The notes under the pieces: model-generated
Told to the model about the DNA's origin: nothing
Seen by the model: only the letters and a program-made list of their open reading frames with translations
The model's database searches: none
Program-made: the position numbers and the translations under genes
NCBI RefSeq assembly: GCF_016025525.2
Contig: NZ_JACSGR010000001.1
Coordinates: 62,001 to 126,000 of the forward strand
Length of the DNA stretch: 64,000 nt
Direction: 5' to 3'
From: Eikenella glucosivorans
GTDB lineage: Bacteria > Pseudomonadota > Gammaproteobacteria > Burkholderiales > Neisseriaceae
Shown: piece by piece, positions 44,982 through 54,940 of the stretch
How the letters are laid out: each line of letters opens with the position of its first letter
Numbering within the stretch: the stretch's first letter is position 1

Positions 44982-45959
44982 ATGAAGATTTTACTGGTGC
45001 GCCTCTCCAGCATGGGCGATTTAATCCACACGCTGCCTGCGGTGCAGGATTTGGCGCGGTACTGCCCGCAGGTGGAGCTGCATTGGCTGGCTGAAGCCGG
45101 GTTTGCCGATATTGCGCGGCTGCATCCTTTTGTGCGCCGGGTGATTCCGATGCGCTGGCGGCAGTGGCGCAAACGGCTGTTTGCGGCGGAAACGCGGCGG
45201 CAGATGCGCGCGTTGAAGCAGGAATTGGCCGGCGGTGGCTACGATTTCGTGCTCGACAGCCAGGGGTTGATAAAAAGTGCGTGGTTTGCGCGTTGGGCGG
45301 GCGCACCGGTGAAGGGTTTGGACAAACACAGCGCGCGCGAGGGCTGGGCTTCGGCGTTTTATGCCGAGCATTTTCAGGTAGCCAAGGGGCGCGATGCGGT
45401 ATGGCGCAACCGCGAATTGTTTGCGCAGGTGTTCGGCTATCATTTTGACAGGGTGCCGGATTTTGGTGTGCGCGTGCCGGATGGCGCGGCGGTGCCGGGG
45501 CTACCTGAAAATTACCGCGTGGTGCTGCATGCCACCAGCCGCGACAGTAAATTGTGGCCGCAACAGAATTGGGTTGAATTGCTCAACCGCTTGCATGCGG
45601 CAGACGGTGCGGCGGTATGGCTGCCGTGGGGCAACGAGGCGGAGCGGCAGCGCGCGCTGGCGTTGGCGGAACAAGTGGCCGGTTCGCAAGTGCCGGCGGA
45701 GCGGCTTGGCTTGTTGCAGGCGGCTTATGTTTTGCGCGGTGCGCACAGCGTGGTGGGCGTGGATACGGGCCTGCTGCATTTGGCCAATGCGCTGGACAAG
45801 CCGCTGGTGGGCATCTACACCGACAGCGACCCGGTGAAAACCGGCGTGCAAACTTCGGCTTGGGCGCGCAATTTGGGCGGTATCGGCCACATGCCGGCGC
45901 CGGAAGAAGTGTTTGAACAGGTGCGCTTGGTGGAGCAGGCTGCCGGGATCGAAACCTGA
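44982..45959 (+). CDS. waaC: Lipopolysaccharide heptosyltransferase I
   Basis: Adds the first heptose to Kdo in the LPS inner core. It has 325 residues of glycosyltransferase family 9: the N-terminal MKILLVRLSSMGDLIHTLPA, and GVDTGLLHLANALDKPLVGIY in the C-terminal ADP-heptose-binding half. Two DUS are in frame (HFQVAK near 45371; GLPENY near 45499). Its codons use more G in third position than neighbouring rnb. An upstream in-frame ATG at 44943 lies inside the promoter. Confidence 0.93.
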   Translation: MKILLVRLSSMGDLIHTLPAVQDLARYCPQVELHWLAEAGFADIARLHPFVRRVIPMRWRQWRKRLFAAETRRQMRALKQELAGGGYDFVLDSQGLIKSAWFARWAGAPVKGLDKHSAREGWASAFYAEHFQVAKGRDAVWRNRELFAQVFGYHFDRVPDFGVRVPDGAAVPGLPENYRVVLHATSRDSKLWPQQNWVELLNRLHAADGAAVWLPWGNEAERQRALALAEQVAGSQVPAERLGLLQAAYVLRGAHSVVGVDTGLLHLANALDKPLVGIYTDSDPVKTGVQTSAWARNLGGIGHMPAPEEVFEQVRLVEQAAGIET

Positions 45960-45960
45960 G

Positions 45961-46040
45961 CTTTAGCCTCGCGGAAAACCTGGATTGCTTTGCAAGACAT
46001 CGTTTTAGCGAAACTCACTTCATTCGTTTTCAGGTAGCCT
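45961..46040. repeat. DUS-module repeat, reverse copy after waaC
   Basis: Reverse-orientation fragments CTTTGCAAGACATCGTTTTA and GCGAAACTCACTTC, ending in TTCAGGTAGCCT. The internal blocks are more diverged than in other copies. Confidence 0.6.
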
Positions 46041-46129
46041 TGAGAGTAACTTGCATTATTGCCGGCAAATCGGCACAATCCGCCTGATTTGCCGTATTGA
46101 ATAACTAGATAGAAGGAAAAGGAAATTTC

Positions 46130-46879
46130 ATGAAAGCACTGGTTGCTGTGAAGCGAGTGGTGGATTACAACGTGAAGGTGCGGGTGAAGGCCGACGGCTC
46201 GGATGTGGACATCGGCAACGTGAAAATGTCGATGAACCCGTTTGATGAAATCGCGGTGGAAGAAGCCGTGCGCCTGAAAGAGGCAGGCAAGATCAGCGAA
46301 ATCGTGGTGGTGTCGCTGGGCGTGAAGCAATGCGAGGAAACCCTGCGCACCGCGCTGGCGATGGGCGGCGACCGCGCCATCCATGTGCAAACCGATGCCC
46401 ATTTGGAGCCGCTGGCCGTGGCCAAACTGCTGTACCAAATCGCCGAACGCGAACAGCCTCAGCTGATCCTGTTGGGCAAACAGGCCATCGACGACGACGC
46501 CAACCAAACCGCGCAAATGCTGGCTGCCCTGCTCAATGCGCCGCAAGGCACCTTTGCCAGCAAGGTGGAGCTGGGTGAAAACGAAGTGGTTGTGGTGCGT
46601 GAGGTGGACGGCGGCTTGGAAACCCTTGCTTTGAAGCTGCCGGCGGTGGTCAGCGCCGATTTACGCCTGAACGAGCCGCGTTATGTGAAACTGCCCAACA
46701 TCATGCAGGCCAAGAAAAAACCGCTGGAAAAGCTTACCGTGGAAGAATTGGGCGTGGATATTGCACCGAAATTGCAACAGCGGCGGGTGGATGAGCCCAA
46801 ACCGCGCAGCGGCGGCGTGAAAGTGGAAAGCGTGGCCGAGTTGGTGGCCAAATTGAAAAACGAAGCCAAAGTGATTTGA
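46130..46879 (+). CDS. etfB: Electron transfer flavoprotein beta subunit
   Basis: Small subunit of the ETF heterodimer, which carries electrons from acyl-CoA and related dehydrogenases to ETF-ubiquinone oxidoreductase; it binds AMP. It has 249 residues: [20 protein letters not shown] at the start, the ETF-beta signature region ([31 protein letters not shown]) at about 150-185. AAGGAAA precedes the ATG. The gene ends 10 bp before etfA. ETF-QO is not in the window. Confidence 0.95.
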   Translation: MKALVAVKRVVDYNVKVRVKADGSDVDIGNVKMSMNPFDEIAVEEAVRLKEAGKISEIVVVSLGVKQCEETLRTALAMGGDRAIHVQTDAHLEPLAVAKLLYQIAEREQPQLILLGKQAIDDDANQTAQMLAALLNAPQGTFASKVELGENEVVVVREVDGGLETLALKLPAVVSADLRLNEPRYVKLPNIMQAKKKPLEKLTVEELGVDIAPKLQQRRVDEPKPRSGGVKVESVAELVAKLKNEAKVI

Positions 46880-46889
46880 GGAGAGTGCC

Positions 46890-47825
46890 ATGACCATATT
46901 GATTATTGCCGAACACGACAATCAAAATCTGGCCGCCGCCACGCGGCACGCCGTGAGCGCCGGCAGCAAGCTGGGCGAAGTGCACCTGTTGGTGGCTGGC
47001 AGCGGCGCGGCTGTGGTGGCCGAGCAGGCCAAACAGGTGGCCGGTGTGGCCAAGGTGCTGCTGGCCGATGCCGCCCATTATGCCGACGGTTTGGCTGAAG
47101 AATTGGCGCCGCTGGTGGTGAAACTGGCGGCGGATTACCGCTACATCGCCGCCGCCGCCAGCACTTTCGGCAAAAACCTGCTGCCGCGCGTGGCCGCCCT
47201 GCTGGATTGTCCGCAGGTGTCTGATTTAACCGAAATCGTGGACGGCCACACCTTCGTGCGGCCGATTTACGCCGGCAACGCCTTTGCCACTGTGGGCAGC
47301 GATGCCGACAAACTGGTGCTCACCTTCCGTACCACTGCGTTTGCCGAAGCCGCCACCGAAGGCGGGCAGGCCGAAGTGGTGCAGGTGGAAAGCACGCCGG
47401 CGCAGGGCTTGAGCCGCTTTATCGGACGCGAGATGGTGCAGTCCGACCGGCCGGAGCTGACGCAAGCTCGGGTGGTGGTGTCCGGCGGGCGCGCCTTAGG
47501 CAGCGTGGAGCAGTTTAACGATTTACTGCTGCCACTGGCCGACAAACTCGGTGCCGCCATTGGCGCTTCGCGTGCGGCAGTGGATGCCGACTACGCGCCG
47601 AATGACTGCCAAGTGGGGCAGACCGGCAAAGTGGTGGCGCCTGAGCTGTATATTGCCATCGGTATTTCCGGCGCCATCCAGCATACCGCCGGCATGCAAG
47701 ACAGCAAAGTGATTGTGGCCATCAATAAAGATCCGGAAGCACCGATTTTTAATATTGCCGACTATGGTTTGGTGGCCGATTTGTTTGAGGTTGTGCCCCA
47801 GCTGGCTGCCGCATTGGGCGATTGA
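46890..47825 (+). CDS. etfA: Electron transfer flavoprotein alpha subunit
   Basis: FAD-binding subunit of ETF. Its 311 residues contain the N-terminal alpha/beta domain and the C-terminal FAD domain with [30 protein letters not shown] and the terminal [29 protein letters not shown] lies before the ATG. The stop codon is two bases before a perfect parS site. Confidence 0.96.
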   Translation: MTILIIAEHDNQNLAAATRHAVSAGSKLGEVHLLVAGSGAAVVAEQAKQVAGVAKVLLADAAHYADGLAEELAPLVVKLAADYRYIAAAASTFGKNLLPRVAALLDCPQVSDLTEIVDGHTFVRPIYAGNAFATVGSDADKLVLTFRTTAFAEAATEGGQAEVVQVESTPAQGLSRFIGREMVQSDRPELTQARVVVSGGRALGSVEQFNDLLLPLADKLGAAIGASRAAVDADYAPNDCQVGQTGKVVAPELYIAIGISGAIQHTAGMQDSKVIVAINKDPEAPIFNIADYGLVADLFEVVPQLAAALGD

Positions 47826-47826
47826 T

Positions 47827-47842
47827 TGTTTCACGTGAAACA
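47827..47842. other. parS centromere site (ParB/Spo0J binding)
   Basis: TGTTTCACGTGAAACA, a perfect 16-bp palindrome identical to the universal bacterial parS consensus. ParB loads here, spreads, and with ParA and SMC organises the origin region and segregates chromosomes. parS sites lie mostly within the origin-proximal part of bacterial chromosomes. I found no second copy in this window. parAB are not present here. Confidence 0.95.
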
Positions 47843-47843
47843 C

Positions 47844-47883
47844 AACAGGCTACCTGAAAATCAAATTTTTCAGGTAGCCTGTT
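47844..47883 (+). terminator. DUS hairpin terminator of etfBA
   Basis: AACAGGCTACCTGAAAA (47844-47860) pairs with TTTTCAGGTAGCCTGTT (47867-47883). It starts one base after the parS palindrome. Confidence 0.85.
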
Positions 47884-47926
47884 TCCTATATAATCCGCGT
47901 ATTCATTTGATTGCCATTCATCCGAA

Positions 47927-48553
47927 ATGACTTCTCCCACCGTTTACACCTACCGCACACTGGCCGAAGCCGGTCAGGCCGAATTTAAAGACAAAGGCAG
48001 CCGCTTCATCGCCTTTGCCTACCCGGTGCGTACGGCAGACGAAGTGAAAAAACATGTGGACGCACTGCGGCAGGAACACCATAAAGCGCGCCATTGGTGC
48101 TACGCCTACCGTTTGGGCACGGACGGCCTGCAATTCCGCGCCAACGACGACGGCGAGCCCTCAGGCAGTGCCGGACGGCCGATTTTGGGGCAGATTGATT
48201 CGGCGGAGCTGACAGATGTGCTGGTGGTGGTGGTACGCTATTTCGGCGGCACGCTGCTGGGTGTGCCCGGGCTGATTCATGCCTACAAAACCGCCACCCA
48301 GCTGGCATTGCAGCAAACCGCTCAGGTAGAAAAAAACATTGAAAAACAGGTGGTGCTGCGCTGTGGTTATCCGCATTTGAGCGAAGTGCTGCGGCTGGGC
48401 AAACAGCATGGTGCGGAAGTGCTGCAACAGGATTTGCAGCTGGATTGCCGGCTGCGCTTTGCCGTGCCGCTGGCGGGCTACGCAGCTTGCATGGAAGCTT
48501 GGCTGAACACGCGCGTGGTGGAAATCTTGGATGATCCCCCCGCTGGAAAATGA
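47927..48553 (+). CDS. yigZ: YigZ/IMPACT-family protein
   Basis: 208 residues of the YigZ (UPF0029/IMPACT) family: an N-terminal RWD-related domain with GSRFIAFAYPVRTADEV, HHKARHWCYAYRLG, and the family signature NDDGEPSGSAGRPILGQI at about 69-86, then a ferredoxin-like C-terminal domain. Function in bacteria is unclear; a ribosome or translation link is suspected. The ATG lies in a short leader with a TATAAT near 47889. Confidence 0.92.
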   Translation: MTSPTVYTYRTLAEAGQAEFKDKGSRFIAFAYPVRTADEVKKHVDALRQEHHKARHWCYAYRLGTDGLQFRANDDGEPSGSAGRPILGQIDSAELTDVLVVVVRYFGGTLLGVPGLIHAYKTATQLALQQTAQVEKNIEKQVVLRCGYPHLSEVLRLGKQHGAEVLQQDLQLDCRLRFAVPLAGYAACMEAWLNTRVVEILDDPPAGK

Positions 48554-48555
48554 AG

Positions 48556-48594
48556 AGGCTACCTGAAAATGTCCGATGGATTTTCAGGTAGCCT
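48556..48594 (+). terminator. DUS hairpin terminator of yigZ
   Basis: AGGCTACCTGAAAAT (48556-48570) and ATTTTCAGGTAGCCT (48580-48594). Its loop GTCCGATGG matches that of the gnd terminator at 43838-43883. Confidence 0.85.
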
Positions 48595-48638
48595 TTATAT
48601 CATCTAAACAATTGATTAAACTAGGAAGGAAACAGTAC

Positions 48639-49904
48639 ATGAAACTTTTGCTGATTGGCAGCGGCGGGCGCGAACACGCACTGGCGTGGAAATTGGCGCA
48701 GTCGCCCAAAGTGGAAACCGTGTTCGTAGCGCCCGGCAATGCCGGCACAGCGCAGGAGCCCAAGCTGCAAAACTTGCCGCTGAAAAGCCATCAGGAACTG
48801 ATTGATTTCTGCCGCCGCGAGCAGATTGCCTTCGCTGTGGTCGGCCCCGAAGCGCCGTTGGCTGCCGGCATTGTGGATGATTTCCGCGCCGCCGGCCTGC
48901 CCATTTTCGGCCCCACCCGTGCCGCCGCGCAGCTGGAAAGCTCCAAAGATTTCGCCAAAGCCTTCATGGCGCGGCACGGCATTCCCACCGCGCAATACCA
49001 AACCTTTGCCGATGCCGCCGCCGCACATGATTATGTGGCCGCCAAAGGCGCGCCGATTGTGATTAAGGCCGACGGCTTGGCGGCTGGCAAAGGCGTGGTG
49101 GTGGCGCAAACCGAAGAGCAGGCGCATCAGGCCATCGACCAAATGCTGGTGGGCAACAAAATGGGTGATGCCGGCGCGCGAGTGGTCATCGAAGACTTCT
49201 TGCAGGGTGAGGAAGCCAGCTTCATCGTGATGGTGGACGGCGAACACGTGCTGCCGATGGCCACGAGCCAAGACCACAAACGCTTGCTCGACGGCGACCT
49301 CGGCCCGAACACCGGCGGCATGGGCGCATACAGCCCCGCGCCGATCGTTACCCCCGAAGTGTACCGCCGCGCGATGGAGGAAATCATCCTGCCTACCGTG
49401 CACGGTATGCGTGAGGAAGGGAATGAATTTACAGGATTTCTCTATGCCGGCCTGATGATTGACGCCGCAGGCGCACCCTACACCGTGGAATTCAACTGCC
49501 GCTTCGGCGATCCGGAAACCCAGCCCATCATGAGCCGTTTGGATAGCGATTTGGCCGGTTTGGTGCAGGCTGCGCTGGAGCGGAAATTAGACACGGCCAG
49601 CGCCGAATGGAAAGCGCAAAGCGCCGTGGGCGTGGTGCTCGCCTCGGCAGGCTATCCAGAGCGTTCGGGCAAGGGCGATGTGATTGAAGGCATCGAAGCC
49701 GCCAACCGCATCGGCAAGGTTTTCCACGCCGGCACGGCCACGGATGCGGGCCGCATTGTCACCAACGGCGGCCGCGTGTTGTGCGTGGTGGGCTTGGGCG
49801 ACGATTTGGCGGCGGCCAAACGGCAAGCCTACCGCGCGGTGGCCGAGGTTTCCTTCCCCGGTATGCAATACCGCCGTGACATCGGAGACAAGGCTTTGCG
49901 TTGA
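48639..49904 (+). CDS. purD: Phosphoribosylamine-glycine ligase
   Basis: Second step of purine synthesis: ATP-dependent joining of phosphoribosylamine and glycine. From the ATG at 48639 (AAGGAA upstream) it has 421 residues. The N-terminal MKLLLIGSGGREHALAWKL, the ATP-grasp centre with IKADGLAAGKGVVVA, and GVVLASAGYP are typical; FNCRFGDPETQ is the GARS signature. It is monocistronic, with a strong terminator. Confidence 0.96.
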   Translation: MKLLLIGSGGREHALAWKLAQSPKVETVFVAPGNAGTAQEPKLQNLPLKSHQELIDFCRREQIAFAVVGPEAPLAAGIVDDFRAAGLPIFGPTRAAAQLESSKDFAKAFMARHGIPTAQYQTFADAAAAHDYVAAKGAPIVIKADGLAAGKGVVVAQTEEQAHQAIDQMLVGNKMGDAGARVVIEDFLQGEEASFIVMVDGEHVLPMATSQDHKRLLDGDLGPNTGGMGAYSPAPIVTPEVYRRAMEEIILPTVHGMREEGNEFTGFLYAGLMIDAAGAPYTVEFNCRFGDPETQPIMSRLDSDLAGLVQAALERKLDTASAEWKAQSAVGVVLASAGYPERSGKGDVIEGIEAANRIGKVFHAGTATDAGRIVTNGGRVLCVVGLGDDLAAAKRQAYRAVAEVSFPGMQYRRDIGDKALR

Positions 49905-49928
49905 TTGACGCTTGGATAAACAGCAAAT

Positions 49929-49956
49929 GCGGTGCCGCTTGGCGCCGCGTTTTTTT
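49929..49956 (+). terminator. Intrinsic terminator of purD
   Basis: GCGGTGCC, loop GCTT, GGCGCCGC, then a T run. Stem contains one or two G-T pairs. Confidence 0.85.
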
Positions 49957-49974
49957 GCTTGGTTGGGATGGAGA

Positions 49975-50016
49975 ATTTTCAGGTAGCCTGTTGGTGCGGA
50001 CAGGCTACCTGAAAAT
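49975..50016. terminator. Inverted DUS pair between purD and yccS
   Basis: ATTTTCAGGTAGCCTGT (49975-49991) is perfectly complementary to 50000-50016. It lies between converging purD and yccS. Confidence 0.8.
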
Positions 50017-50109
50017 GCACGGTATGTTTGACTGGCTGTTTCTAAGCCGCTTCTAGGCTAGGCTTATTGAAAAACCGGTTGGCCGATGAGGCCGAAGGGG
50101 TTCGGTTTT

Positions 50110-52305
50110 TCAGGTAGCCTTTGTCTGTGAGGGCGGATTTGGCAGGGGCAGGCTTGGGGAGGGTACGGCGTGCAGGGCTTGGTGGGCGGGGGGTAGGAGT
50201 TTGGCGATGAGGGTGAGCTGCTGCCATAGGGTGTGGGCGTGCGGGTCGGCAGTGTTGCCGGGGCGCAGTTTGTCGAGCTGCTGCTGTAGGTTGGCATAGG
50301 CTGCCTGAAAATCTTGGCAGGAGAGCTTGGGCAGCTGGGCGAGCAGGTGGGCGCTTTGCTCGGCGGCGCTGCCGAAGGCTTGAAGGAAGGCGGAATCGGC
50401 GGGTTCGGCACTGAGGTGGCTGCGGTAGGCGCCGAGGGCGGAAATATAGGCGCTGAGGGCATATACGGTTTTGAGCAGGGTGAAGCCGCCGGGCAGGCTG
50501 GCAGCGTATTGCTTGGGCTGGCCGGACATGTCGGAGAGGGTGCTGCTCAGTTGGGCGGCGCTTTCGTGGGCGCGGCGGCGGGCGATGCGGTATGCGGCAT
50601 CGTCGCAACGGCTGCCGCGCTGCAGCTGGCGGGCGATGGTTTTCAGGTAGCCTGCGTGGCTGGCGAGGGCCTGGCCGGCAGTGTGGGGCAGGGAGAGGTA
50701 GTGCCAATCCGGCCAGAGCATGGAAACGGCCCACCAGGCGATGCCGCAGCCGATGAGGGTGTCGAGCAGGCGCCAAGGAAGGGCGTCGGCGCCGTGCAGC
50801 CCGGCGATGTAGAGGTTGGTGAGGGCTTGGATGGTGATGAAGAAGGTGGAATAGCTGTATTTGTTGGTGCGGAAGAAGAAAAACAGGGTGCTGGAAAGGG
50901 CGACTACGGCGAGCTGGGTGGGCAAGGAGGGGGTGAAATAAGGCAGCAGGGAGCCGGCGGCCACGCCGGCGAGGGTGCCGGCCATGCGTTGGGCGAGGCG
51001 GCTTTTGGTGGCGGAATAGTTGGGCTGGCACACAAATACGGCGGTGAGCAGAATCCAATAGCCCATGGGCAGGCGGAGGCTTTCGATAAGCGCGATGCAC
51101 ACGAATACGACGATGGCGAGTCGCACGGCGTGGCGGAATACGGCGGAATCGAAGTTTAGATGGCTGTGTAGGGTAGTGAGGATGTGGCGCCAGCCGCCTT
51201 GGTCTTCGCGCACGATGCGGGTTTGCTCGCTGTTGCCACTGGCTGATCCGGCATCTTGTATACGGGCGAGATGGGTGAGCTGGTAGTTGATGCCGCCGAG
51301 GTTGTCGAGCAAGCGCGGCAGATCGGGGTTGGATGCGGCTGGATCGGCCTGATGGTGTTGTAGCGAGCGGCAGATGCCGGCCATCAACTTGTCGAGCTTG
51401 GCGTTGGTGGGCGGTTCGCCCCCTTGGCGCAGGCTTTGGGCGGTGTCGCGGCAGGCCTGCGCTTGCCATTCGATCAGGCGCTGGATGCGGAAGATGAGGT
51501 CGCTGTGGCTGAGATCGGCCACGAAGCGGCGGTATTCGCCGATGTAGCTGGCGGCGGCGCGCTCGTGGATGTCTTGTGCGGCGAAATAGTCGTGCAGCAT
51601 GCGGGTGGTGCGCGGGTGGCGGTGTTGGCCGCGCATGCGGTAGAACAGGGCGCTGCGCACTTGGTTGAAGGCAGCGGTGACTTTGCCATTTTGCATGGCC
51701 AGCTCGATTTGGCGTTGTTCGAGGTTTTCCGTGTCGTCGGGGTCGAAAAACTGGGCTTTTATGTCGAGGTAGGCCGCCAGCTCGCTATAGGCGGCGGCCA
51801 TGCTGTCTTGCACGGGGCGGTGGGGGAGAATGAGGTGCAGCAGCAAGGTGTTGCCGCTGTAGAGCAGGGTGCCGCACAAAATCAGCAGGGTGTTGGCATA
51901 CCAGCCTATGCTGTGGCGGATGGTAAGGATGGTGTAGAGCGCCACTACCAGCGTGCCGAAGGAGATGGTGCGGTAGCGCAGGCTGACGGCGCCGGAGAGG
52001 GTGAACACGAAGGTGAGCGCGGTCATGGCGGCGAGAAAGAGCAGCGGCCGGCCGAAGGTAAGCTGAACGGCGAGCGAGGACACGCTGAAGGCGGCGATGG
52101 TGAGCAGCACGTTTTTGATGCGGCCGGTGAGGCGGTTGTCCAAATCCACCAGTGCGCCGGCGATGATGCCGAGCACCAGCGGCATGCACATCAGGGGCCG
52201 TTGCCAATACCACACGGCCAGCACGGCGGTGCACACGCTGGCCAGCATCGGCAGCGTGGCCAACATACGGGCGGAAAGCCATTTCAGGCGGGAGGGGCGG
52301 AGCAT
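50110..52305 (-). CDS. yccS: YccS/FUSC-family membrane protein
   Basis: Large inner-membrane protein of the FUSC/YccS family, related to the p-hydroxybenzoate efflux pump AaeB. Its 731 residues have two blocks of membrane segments (about 12-150 and 395-520), each followed by a cytoplasmic helical domain. RLPMGYWILLTAVFVCQPNYSATKSRLAQRMAGTLAGV at about 410-445 is the fusaric-acid-resistance signature region. Two DUS-like sequences are in frame (near 50307 and 50643). The substrate is unknown. No periplasmic adaptor gene is adjacent. Confidence 0.9.
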   Translation of the reverse strand: MLRPSRLKWLSARMLATLPMLASVCTAVLAVWYWQRPLMCMPLVLGIIAGALVDLDNRLTGRIKNVLLTIAAFSVSSLAVQLTFGRPLLFLAAMTALTFVFTLSGAVSLRYRTISFGTLVVALYTILTIRHSIGWYANTLLILCGTLLYSGNTLLLHLILPHRPVQDSMAAAYSELAAYLDIKAQFFDPDDTENLEQRQIELAMQNGKVTAAFNQVRSALFYRMRGQHRHPRTTRMLHDYFAAQDIHERAAASYIGEYRRFVADLSHSDLIFRIQRLIEWQAQACRDTAQSLRQGGEPPTNAKLDKLMAGICRSLQHHQADPAASNPDLPRLLDNLGGINYQLTHLARIQDAGSASGNSEQTRIVREDQGGWRHILTTLHSHLNFDSAVFRHAVRLAIVVFVCIALIESLRLPMGYWILLTAVFVCQPNYSATKSRLAQRMAGTLAGVAAGSLLPYFTPSLPTQLAVVALSSTLFFFFRTNKYSYSTFFITIQALTNLYIAGLHGADALPWRLLDTLIGCGIAWWAVSMLWPDWHYLSLPHTAGQALASHAGYLKTIARQLQRGSRCDDAAYRIARRRAHESAAQLSSTLSDMSGQPKQYAASLPGGFTLLKTVYALSAYISALGAYRSHLSAEPADSAFLQAFGSAAEQSAHLLAQLPKLSCQDFQAAYANLQQQLDKLRPGNTADPHAHTLWQQLTLIAKLLPPAHQALHAVPSPSLPLPNPPSQTKAT

Positions 52306-52744
52306 GGGGAATGGGGCGGAAGGGGAAAGGGCGGTATTTTAACGCAGGCGGGGCGCGGCGTGATACGGGCGCGGCTTTTGCTGCTGCTGGGATTTTTCAG
52401 GTAGCCTCCTTGCCCGGGCAGAGGCTACCTGAAAAATAAGCCGCCTGAAAACCATGTTTCAGCAAGGCGCCCAGCCCGCAGCTATTTTCAGGTAGCCCCA
52501 GGCAGGCGCAGAGGCTACCTGAAAAACGGATTATCTTGTTTATACGGTGCAATCTGCCCGGCGGCGTGTTAGAATGCGCGCCGGTTTCGGGCTGCCATTT
52601 GCTTTTTCAGGTAGCCTGATCCGTTTGATTTTATTTTCCCATCCGGCCCTGCCTGTCTGAAACCCTAACCATGCGTCTGCATCCGCGCGGCGGGCTTATG
52701 GTTAGTGTTTTAGCGGCAGCGGCTTCTGTTTTAAAGGAATATTT
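52306..52744. other. DUS-rich region and pnp leader
   Basis: About 440 bp without a gene. It contains inverted eikDUS pairs at about 52397-52435 and 52485-52524, one more near 52605-52618, then the pnp leader. A possible extended -10 TGTTAGAAT lies near 52567-52575. Confidence 0.6.
52665..52705 (+). promoter_or_regulatory. Leader hairpin upstream of pnp
   Basis: CTAACCAT (52665-52672) pairs perfectly with ATGGTTAG (52698-52705); the 25-nt loop is GC-rich. T residues follow. In E. coli a pnp leader hairpin is cut by RNase III and then used for PNPase autoregulation; a similar role here is inference. Confidence 0.45.
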
Positions 52745-54850
52745 ATGTTTGACAAACACGTGAAAACCTTCCAATACGGCCAGCACACCGTTTCCATCGA
52801 AACCGGCGAAATCGCCCGCCAGGCTGCGGCCGCAGTGAAGGTGTCCATGGGCGAAACCGTGGTGCTGGTGGCCGTTACCGCCAATAAAGAAGTGAAAGCC
52901 GGGCAGGATTTTTTCCCGCTCACCGTGGATTATCTGGAGCGCACCTACGCCGCGGGCAAAATCCCCGGCGGTTTCTTCAAGCGCGAAGGCAAGCAGAGCG
53001 AAAAAGAAATCCTCACCAGCCGCCTGATCGACCGCCCTATCCGCCCGCTGTTCCCCGAAGGTTTCTACCACGACATCCAAATCGTGGCCATGGTGGTATC
53101 CGTTGATCCGGAAATCGATTCCGATATCCCCGCCATGATCGGCGCGTCCGCCGCGCTGGTGTTGAGCGGCGTGCCCTTTGCCGGCCCCATCGGCGCCGCG
53201 CGCGTGGGCTATGTGGACGGCCAATACGTGCTGAACCCCACCAAAACGCAGCTTTCCCGTTCGCAGCTGGATTTGGTGGTGGCCGGTACCGCGCAGGCCG
53301 TGCTGATGGTGGAATCCGAAGCGCAGATCCTGCCCGAAGACGTGATGCTCGGCGCCGTGGTGTACGGCCACGATGAAATGCAGGCCGTAATCCGCGCCAT
53401 CAACGAGCTGGCCGATGAAGTAAACCCCGAAGTGTGGGACTGGAAAGCCCCGGAAACCAATACCGAACTGGTGGCCAAAGTGCGCGAAATCGCCGGCGCC
53501 ACCATTCAGGAAGCCTTCAAAATCCGCCAGAAACAAGCCCGCAGCGCCAAGCTGGACGAAGCTTGGAGCGCCGTGAAGGAAGCCCTGATCACGGAAGACA
53601 CCGACACCTTGGCCGCCAACGAAATCAAAGGCATCTTCAAACATTTGGAAGCCGACGTGGTACGCGGCCAGATTCTGGCCGGCCAGCCGCGCATCGACGG
53701 CCGTGACACCCGCACCGTGCGCCCCATCAACATCCAAACCGGCGTGCTGCCGCGCACCCACGGCTCCGCCCTCTTCACCCGCGGCGAAACCCAATCCCTG
53801 GCCGTGGCCACCCTCGGCACCCAACGCGACGAGCAAATCATCGACGCCCTGAGCGGCGAATACACCGACCGCTTCATGCTGCACTACAACTTCCCGCCCT
53901 ATTCCACCGGCGAAGTCGGCCGCATGGGTGCGCCCAAACGCCGCGAAATCGGCCACGGCCGCCTGGCCAAACGCGCCCTGCTGGCCGTGCTGCCCGCGCC
54001 CGAAGATTTCAGCTACACCATGCGCGTGGTGTCTGAAATCACCGAGTCCAACGGCTCTTCCTCCATGGCCTCCGTGTGTGGCGGCTGCCTGAGCCTGCTC
54101 TCTGCCGGCGTGCCGCTGAAAGCCCACGTGGCCGGCATCGCCATGGGACTGATTTTGGAAGGCAACAAATTCGCCGTGCTCACCGATATTCTGGGCGACG
54201 AAGACCACCTCGGCGACATGGATTTCAAAGTGGCCGGCACCACCGAAGGTGTTACCGCCCTGCAAATGGACATCAAAATCCAAGGCATCACCAAAGAAAT
54301 CATGCAGATTGCCCTGGCGCAGGCCAAAGAAGCCCGCCTGCACATCCTCCAGCAGATGCAGGCCGCCGTGGCCGGCCCGCAGGAGCTTTCGCAGCATGCC
54401 CCGCGCCTCTTCACCATGAAGATTAATCAAGACAAAATCCGCGACGTGATCGGCAAAGGCGGCGAAACCATCCGCGCCCTCACCGCCGAAACCGGCACCG
54501 AAATCAACATCGAAGACGACGGCACCATCACTATCGCCGCCGTGAATGTGGAATCCGTGGAAGCCGCCCGCAAGCGTATCGAAGAAATCACCGCCGAAGT
54601 GGAAGTCGGCCAGGTGTACAACGGCGTGGTGATCAAGATTTTGGACAACAACGTGGGCGCCATCGTGTCCGTGATGCCCGGCAAAGACGGTCTGGTGCAC
54701 ATCAGCCAGATTGCCCACGAGCGCGTGAAAGACGTGCACGACTACCTCAAAGTCGGCCAAAACGTGCGCGTGAAAGCGCTGGAAGTGGACGACCGCGGCC
54801 GCGTGCGCCTCTCCATGAAAGCCCTGCTCGACCAAACCCGCGAGCAATAA
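52745..54850 (+). CDS. pnp: Polynucleotide phosphorylase
   Basis: Phosphorolytic 3'-5' exoribonuclease of the RNA degradosome. Its 701 residues show two RNase PH domains (about 1-215 and 305-540), a KH domain ([20 protein letters not shown] at about 565-584) and an S1 domain ([21 protein letters not shown] at about 622-642). The catalytic region [15 protein letters not shown] is present. AAGGAA precedes the ATG. rpsO, its usual upstream neighbour, is missing here. Confidence 0.97.
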   Translation: MFDKHVKTFQYGQHTVSIETGEIARQAAAAVKVSMGETVVLVAVTANKEVKAGQDFFPLTVDYLERTYAAGKIPGGFFKREGKQSEKEILTSRLIDRPIRPLFPEGFYHDIQIVAMVVSVDPEIDSDIPAMIGASAALVLSGVPFAGPIGAARVGYVDGQYVLNPTKTQLSRSQLDLVVAGTAQAVLMVESEAQILPEDVMLGAVVYGHDEMQAVIRAINELADEVNPEVWDWKAPETNTELVAKVREIAGATIQEAFKIRQKQARSAKLDEAWSAVKEALITEDTDTLAANEIKGIFKHLEADVVRGQILAGQPRIDGRDTRTVRPINIQTGVLPRTHGSALFTRGETQSLAVATLGTQRDEQIIDALSGEYTDRFMLHYNFPPYSTGEVGRMGAPKRREIGHGRLAKRALLAVLPAPEDFSYTMRVVSEITESNGSSSMASVCGGCLSLLSAGVPLKAHVAGIAMGLILEGNKFAVLTDILGDEDHLGDMDFKVAGTTEGVTALQMDIKIQGITKEIMQIALAQAKEARLHILQQMQAAVAGPQELSQHAPRLFTMKINQDKIRDVIGKGGETIRALTAETGTEINIEDDGTITIAAVNVESVEAARKRIEEITAEVEVGQVYNGVVIKILDNNVGAIVSVMPGKDGLVHISQIAHERVKDVHDYLKVGQNVRVKALEVDDRGRVRLSMKALLDQTREQ

Positions 54851-54870
54851 GCCGATAAGCACCAGCTAAG

Positions 54871-54919
54871 GCAAAGGCTACCTGAAAACCCGTTTCACCC
54901 GTTTTCAGGTAGCCTTTGC
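54871..54919 (+). terminator. DUS hairpin terminator of pnp
   Basis: A perfect 19-bp stem from GCAAAGGCTACCTGAAAAC (54871-54889) and its complement (54901-54919). Confidence 0.9.
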
Positions 54920-54940
54920 AATCAATACGGAGAGCACATC

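Noticed and set aside
52751..52766. A possible second parS around CACGTG at the start of pnp
   Set aside because: Only the CACGTG centre and a few right-hand bases match; the left half does not. Other CACGTG occurrences in the window also fail.
52631..54862. A 743-codon open reading on the minus strand opposite pnp
   Set aside because: It lies wholly antisense to a certain gene, is rich in His and Gly from complementing GCC/GTG-biased codons, and has no family or ribosome site.
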